Below, piece by piece: positions 60,701-64,000 of a stretch of DNA of 64,000 nucleotides. Under the pieces are notes generated by a model that saw only the letters and a program-made list of their open reading frames with translations, was not told the DNA's origin and made no database searches. This DNA is from Paragonimus westermani (taxonomy: Eukaryota > Platyhelminthes > Trematoda > Plagiorchiida > Troglotrematidae): the NCBI GenBank assembly GCA_008508345.1, contig QNGE01000107.1, forward strand, positions 328,338 through 392,337, written 5' to 3'. A program made the position numbers and the translations under genes. The first letter of the stretch is position 1; each line of letters opens with the position of its first letter.

Positions 60701-62629
60701 TAAGTGAGACGAAAGTCGAACTGACGTTCAGCATCACCATGAACTCACAGTTATGTTGCTAACAGAAAAACGTAACTGACCGAACCGAATTTGAAGAACT
60801 GCCATTATACTTTTTTAAACAACCTTCCCGTTTTTTGCGTTTTTCTTCATTAGTGGAAAGGCAAGAGCCATTCCAAATGAATTGGACCCACGTGCAGCAA
60901 AATTCAGCGGGATTCCCGTAAGTGTGCATTTTGAATCCCCCTTTGATATCAGCGATATTACTCAGTGTTATAACAAATTACATAGTTGGATATATAAGAA
61001 AAATATACGATCAGCACGCCCATACGTTTTCTGGTTACTTGGAGTTCTGAGTAAGATGTGAACTCCATTTTGTGGTACTTTACTTGTCATTTCAACTAAG
61101 CAGAAAACATCGGGATGATTATCACTATATGCGTCATAAATATATTTTTACTCAACAAATTACAACTGTTAACCGTCGTTTACCATTTTGCTGGGCATCT
61201 TTAAACCAGCATTCCACAGAAACTTGGTTCACCTCTGATCTGATCAATCACTTGGAGATAGTCGGGGAAAAGTTCGAATATGTCATTTTTCGTTTATCAG
61301 ACAAGGCCTTATTCAGTACACCACTGACCATAGGAGCAGCACACTTTACGACGACATTACGGTGACTGGCCAGACTAATAAACGTTTTGATAATCTTGCC
61401 CCACGCGAAGCCTGCGACTCAGTTCATGCAAATTTCCGTCCATTTAGTAAAAGTCACCAGTTCAACTAATAACTGTGCCACTTTTAATAGCTCTGACGAA
61501 AGCCCATCACAACAAGCATCATGAGACTTCAGCATCATCCGAATTTCCATGCATAATAGTCACACGCCAACGGTGAAGCCTACTGTATTCCACTCACCTT
61601 CGTGGTAAATCCAGATCAAATTTTTCATTTTACAGACCTCTCACCCCTGCTGCACATCAAACTAATATCAACCTTGATCAAGCGCTCGGCTGGATCAACG
61701 AGAAGTCTGTCGGTTCTAATCTCTTGTCGAATGTTCCCATGTTTCATGCACATCTGCGTGCTGTTCCTGAGTGTTGTGCAGAGACTGGCCATCACATAGA
61801 TTAATATCTCTTGAAAAGGTGAATTTTATGGCAAAACTAAGTATTACTGATGAGTAGTCAGGGATTTGGTTTGTCTTCAAGTTGACCATCACTCACATTT
61901 GATCGCAGCGTTCGCATTCAGATAGACTTTCCAGCCAGCCTCTTTCGAAAAGAAGCACTAGACTCGAGTTTCGCTCTCATTAGAGCTCGTCAGTAGTGCA
62001 TATCCTTGCCACGGCCGGGATTTGAACTCCGGACATTCCAATCATGAGGCAACCGTGTTAACCACTGTATAAACGAACTTGGAGTGGGGAGTAGTGCTCA
62101 CATAATCAACAGAATGCATGTGACTTAATATGACTCAGTTGGTGAAAACCTTAATGGTTGAGCAGGTGATAGTCCGCTTAGATCACTGGTACCTTCAACC
62201 ACCAGATTAATTAGTGAGAGTAAACACACTTGTGACTGATATGGACAGCTCTAAGGTTCTGTCAGTGAAATTGAGCTAGACGACAACCAAATAACTAATG
62301 TTATTTCACAAAGACTTTTGTGGTGTCATTCCTCAGCATACAGCTGGGTAGAAGTGTTCAAGGGATACATCTTGTTGATTATACTAATTTCTTCCTTTCT
62401 CTTAATTACCTAGCCAATGGTCGCAATGTACAGTCAATATGAACGCGTTAAAGATCCCAGGTCGTTTGTTGATCGGCGCACTGTGTTTGCCGGTGAAAAC
62501 TACGCTGAAGAATTCCATCGGATCACACCAAGTCATCAAGTGGTTATGACTGAGGAGGGCTTCCAGGTATTGAATGCCGGTGAAAACCCACCCAGTCACA
62601 GAGCTGAGGAAGCGGTCACTGCTGAATAG
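45697..62629 (+). CDS. TNT: Troponin T (nine exons, 314 aa)
   Basis: Troponin T holds the troponin complex (with TnI and TnC) on tropomyosin and passes the calcium signal to the muscle thin filament. Exons are 45697-45716, 51927-51963, 54519-54635, 56174-56260, 58667-58801, 59206-59433, 59858-59898, 60854-60917 and 62414-62629. All introns are GT-AG and phases join exactly. Residues 1-19 are the acidic N terminus. Residues 20-117 form a highly charged Glu/Arg/Lys helix (T1, tropomyosin binding). R-P-N-F-V-I-T at 120-126 is the conserved junction. Residues ~177-208 are the TnI-pairing coiled coil, and 252-265 hold the conserved Y-E-R-V-K-D-P-R-S-F block. The long poly-Glu tail of insect TnT is absent. 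The 5' leader and poly(A) site were not found. An additional alternative exon is possible. Confidence 0.93.
46346..46551 (+). repeat. SINE family A copy, sense, in troponin T intron 1
   Basis: Head with GGCGTGGTGGTGAACCCG in the A-box place and B box GGAGTTCTAATTCC (46393-46406). The body follows: TTGCAAGGATATGCATTAC, then CGAAACTC-TATTCTAGGGCTT, then CGAAAGAGGCTGACCAGGA. It ends near GTGAATGATGCTCAGTTTGAC. It aligns along its length with the reverse complement of 61880-62072. Confidence 0.75.
49720..50030. repeat. GT/CA-rich alternating purine-pyrimidine tracts
   Basis: GTGCGTGCG-type runs on the plus strand at about 49728-49775 are followed by CACGCACGCA-type runs at about 49811-49830, 49905-49920 and 49990-50030. 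The strand asymmetry flips in the middle, giving potential hairpins. Lies in troponin T intron 1. Confidence 0.6.
51927..51963 (+). CDS. TNT: Troponin T exon 2, 37-nt microexon
   Basis: Acceptor TTCACAG and donor GTAAGC flank 37 nt that complete Ser7 and add D-E-G-K-S-E-A-Q-I-R-M-E (residues 8-19). It restores the frame between exons 1 and 3 exactly. It lies between introns of 6210 and 2555 bp. The choice rests on phase, splice sites and charge; no transcript evidence was available. Confidence 0.8.
51964..54518 (+). other. Troponin T intron 2
   Basis: 2555 bp. It contains a (CCAA)n tract at 53130. Open frames at 52497-52799 and 53615-53935 (about 100 codons each) show no motif I recognise and are probably chance or old repeat. 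Confidence 0.75.
53130..53168 (+). repeat. (CCAA)n tetranucleotide microsatellite
   Basis: About nine units of CAAC with two CGAC variants, in troponin T intron 2. Confidence 0.9.
54519..54635 (+). CDS. TNT: Troponin T exon 3
   Basis: 39 codons (residues 20-58), phase 0 on both sides, between CTGTAG and GTGAGT. The sequence is Glu/Arg-rich and helical (R-R-R-E-R-A-E-E-E-W-R-E-Y-E-E-F), the start of the T1 tropomyosin-binding region. Confidence 0.92.
54636..58666 (+). other. Troponin T introns 3 and 4
   Basis: Intron 3 is 54636-56173 and intron 4 is 56261-58666, with the 87-nt exon 4 between them. No repeats or other genes were identified in either. Confidence 0.8.
56174..56260 (+). CDS. TNT: Troponin T exon 4
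   Basis: 29 codons (residues 59-87), phase 0 on both sides, between TTCTTCAG and GTGAGG. It continues the charged helix (E-Q-R-K-A-E-R-A-E-E-E-K-R-L). Symmetric phase means exons 3-5 could each be skipped without a frameshift. Confidence 0.92.
58667..58801 (+). CDS. TNT: Troponin T exon 5
   Basis: 45 codons (residues 88-132) between TTGCAG and GTAAGC. It ends the long charged helix and contains E-W-E-E-R-K-N-A-N-R-P-N-F-V-I-T-K, the conserved segment that separates the T1 helix from the T2 region. Confidence 0.95.
59206..59433 (+). CDS. TNT: Troponin T exon 6
   Basis: 76 codons (residues 133-208). It carries S-K-E-Q-L-E-A-E-K-R, the P-P-I-N-V block and the coiled coil I-E-Q-L-K-A-K-A-K-E-L-H-D-L that pairs with TnI. 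The acceptor reads CAGCTTCAG, so a tandem acceptor could drop Leu-Gln by starting at 59212. The donor is GTGAGG. Confidence 0.95.
59858..59898 (+). CDS. TNT: Troponin T exon 7
   Basis: 41 nt: M-Q-E-L-A-E-R-A-R-Q-M-N-K (209-221) and two bases of Gly222, between TTTTAG and GTGAGT. It continues the helix after the coiled coil. It is too short to appear as a long frame. Confidence 0.9.
60854..60917 (+). CDS. TNT: Troponin T exon 8
   Basis: 64 nt: completes Gly222 and encodes G-K-A-R-A-I-P-N-E-L-D-P-R-A-A-K-F-S-G-I-P (223-243), between CATTAG and GTAAGT. The L-D-P-x-A motif is a conserved feature of invertebrate troponin T. Confidence 0.92.
61880..62072 (-). repeat. SINE family A copy, antisense, in troponin T intron 8
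   Basis: Best-preserved copy. On the minus strand it has A box TGGTTAACACGG (62053-62064) and B box GGAGTTCAAATCCC (62017-62030) with about 22 nt between them. Then comes GTGGCAAGGATATGCACTAC, a unique body including CGAAAGAGGCTGGCTGGAAA, and the end AGTGATGGTCAACTTG. The intact RNA polymerase III internal promoter elements mark it as tRNA-derived. Confidence 0.8.
62414..62629 (+). CDS. TNT: Troponin T exon 9 (last)
   Basis: 71 codons (244-314) and TAG, after acceptor TTACCTAG. It contains S-Q-Y-E-R-V-K-D-P-R-S-F and V-D-R-R-T-V-F-A-G-E, the conserved C-terminal blocks, then a less conserved tail ending E-E-A-V-T-A-E. Taken alone this frame also starts at an ATG (62417), but splice phase shows it is internal. 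Confidence 0.95.
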   Translation, partial: PMVAMYSQYERVKDPRSFVDRRTVFAGENYAEEFHRITPSHQVVMTEEGFQVLNAGENPPSHRAEEAVTAE

Positions 62630-64000
62630 AACATAAAACCATGTCCAAAACAGTCACCCATGCCTTACTGTACCCTCTCTAATGAAGATCATGAGTTACC
62701 AATCCTTATTTCCTTGGAAATGTGTGCATTTGTGTGCGTGTGTGTACGTGCAACACAGAATTTCAGGCTTTCGTCTTCTGTTTAATCAGTACTTTGCAAA
62801 CCGATTAACAATGCACGCGAACATGATTCGTTTCTTTCAGTACATCCACTAATTGTGAGCACGTGGTAGAACCTACCCTGCCTATGCGTTGTTGTCGTCG
62901 TCGGGAGTAGACATAGCATATTTAACACTTTTGATTTCGTTTGTTACTCCACTTTTTCAGTATGCTATCCATTTCCCAGTTTAGAACACACACGCACACA
63001 AATATTTGGTATGTTTTTGATTCCCTTTCTCACTCTATCTTATTTTCTTTCGTTTCTCTCATTGAACTCCTCGAAAGTATGTTTTGTCGTTATTGTTGTT
63101 TTCTCTCTTAAAACCACCATTCAGATTCAAACTTCAAGCCAACTGTACCCTTTCTGTCTCCGGCAACCTACTCATAATTGTTATCAACACGACTTAAAGC
63201 AGTGTCAACTGACAAAAATGTTTTTTTGAATTTGGGTAATTTAAAAGCCACCAACTAAACGACACTTCACTTAGGCCACAGCTTTTACACGCAGATGGAC
63301 TGTTTCGGCCGACCTTCTTGAATAGAGCCACGTGACTCCATTCCGTTAGACGTCATTGAATGCAAAACTCAGTCAGCGCCGGATTTTGAACTCCTTTGTG
63401 CATAGTTGTTAGATGAGCAAGTTGAAGCATATAACGTCATCGTTATCGTGGGCTGCATCAAATTAACACACCAAAACTCTGAGTTGTATTTGCCCGTGCA
63501 TAATTTCTCATTATCCAGACCGTATGACATTAACTCTGCTGATACTTCTAATCGATGTTATGTGAACAAGTAGCTGATGAGCGTTGTGGAGGCCGTTAGC
63601 TAATTCTGCTCTCTATGAAACCAAAACCTTATTCCACTTGATATTCTAGGTAAGGATAGGGTAGGTTCAGGAAACACTCATCGAAAAATTCTGCATACTC
63701 ATTGTTTTTCTATTCACTTGTTATTATAGCTCTGGAAAGGTTTAAAGAAACTGGATCATGATACTACCCAATAGATGTCTTTCCACTAACAGGGCATGAA
63801 ATCGAAATTTGATTCAACGAAAAGAAAATGGTTAGCATAGTAGCAGCCCTTGAATTCTCACAACAGACGAACAGCGATTGTGACTTGATTGGACCCTGGG
63901 ATGGATTCACTGTCACAGAGCTTGCGAAGGCTTATCAGACAGACTTAGAATATTGAAAACGCCCGAAGGACTTCAATGGCTTCATGAATCGAGGAAATAC
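62630..64000. other. Troponin T 3' UTR and downstream DNA
   Basis: No canonical AATAAA was found after the TAG, so the UTR end is not defined. A short (GT)n-like tract lies at about 62725-62755. A C/T-rich stretch occurs at 63020-63170. No further gene is recognisable up to the window end. Confidence 0.5.

Larger units (their letters stand above)
59899..62413 (+). other. Troponin T introns 7 and 8
   Basis: Intron 7 is 59899-60853 and intron 8 is 60918-62413. Intron 8 holds an antisense SINE at 61880-62072 and a chance 97-codon frame at 61072-61365. Introns 5 (58802-59205) and 6 (59434-59857) are about 400 bp each and unremarkable. Confidence 0.8.

Overview
This window is nuclear DNA of a multicellular animal, most likely a digenean flatworm (trematode). 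The signs are a gene split into nine short GT-AG exons over about 17 kb, kilobase introns, decayed RTE-type LINEs that resemble the SR2 family of flukes, tRNA-derived SINE copies, Ty3/Gypsy remnants and simple repeats. The phylum is inferred from element type and gene style, not from a database search. There are no bacterial or phage features: no operons, Shine-Dalgarno-led ORFs or CRISPR arrays.

Two genes are supported. The main one is a complete troponin T gene on the + strand (45697-62629). I assembled it from nine exons whose phases all agree; it encodes 314 residues. Most exons are too short to appear as long ORFs, and a 37-nt second exon lies alone between introns of 6.2 and 2.6 kb. Troponin T anchors the troponin complex to tropomyosin on muscle thin filaments. 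The second is a compact, apparently intronless gene at 11824-12762 (312 aa, function not recognised), with a TATA-like box upstream, an in-frame stop before the ATG and an AATAAA signal after the stop.

Layout: 1-2400, minus-strand Ty3/Gypsy remnant (gag knuckle-like stretch, protease DTGS, reverse transcriptase). 3380-3920, plus-strand Gypsy integrase-like remnant. 5015-6600, old plus-strand RTE LINE that still carries a 232-codon open frame. 11.7-12.95 kb, the orphan gene. 18.1-18.6 kb, SINE copies. 20.8-23.0 kb, minus-strand RTE LINE. 27.87-27.98 kb, a tRNA-like module inside a perfect 16-bp inverted repeat, with the window's only N at the junction. 28.5 and 32.2 kb, more SINEs. 36.9-40.27 kb, a nearly full-length plus-strand RTE LINE from endonuclease to an (ATG)n tail. 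40.5-40.6 kb, a separate tRNA-like repeat. 45.7-62.6 kb, troponin T, with SINE copies in introns 1 and 8. The rest is unannotated intergenic or intronic DNA.

No new multi-gene system was found. The items most worth checking are the orphan single-exon gene, the tRNA-like/inverted-repeat structure, the surviving reverse-transcriptase frame at 5879-6577, and the tiny troponin T exon. All repeat and domain calls rest on reading translations by eye.
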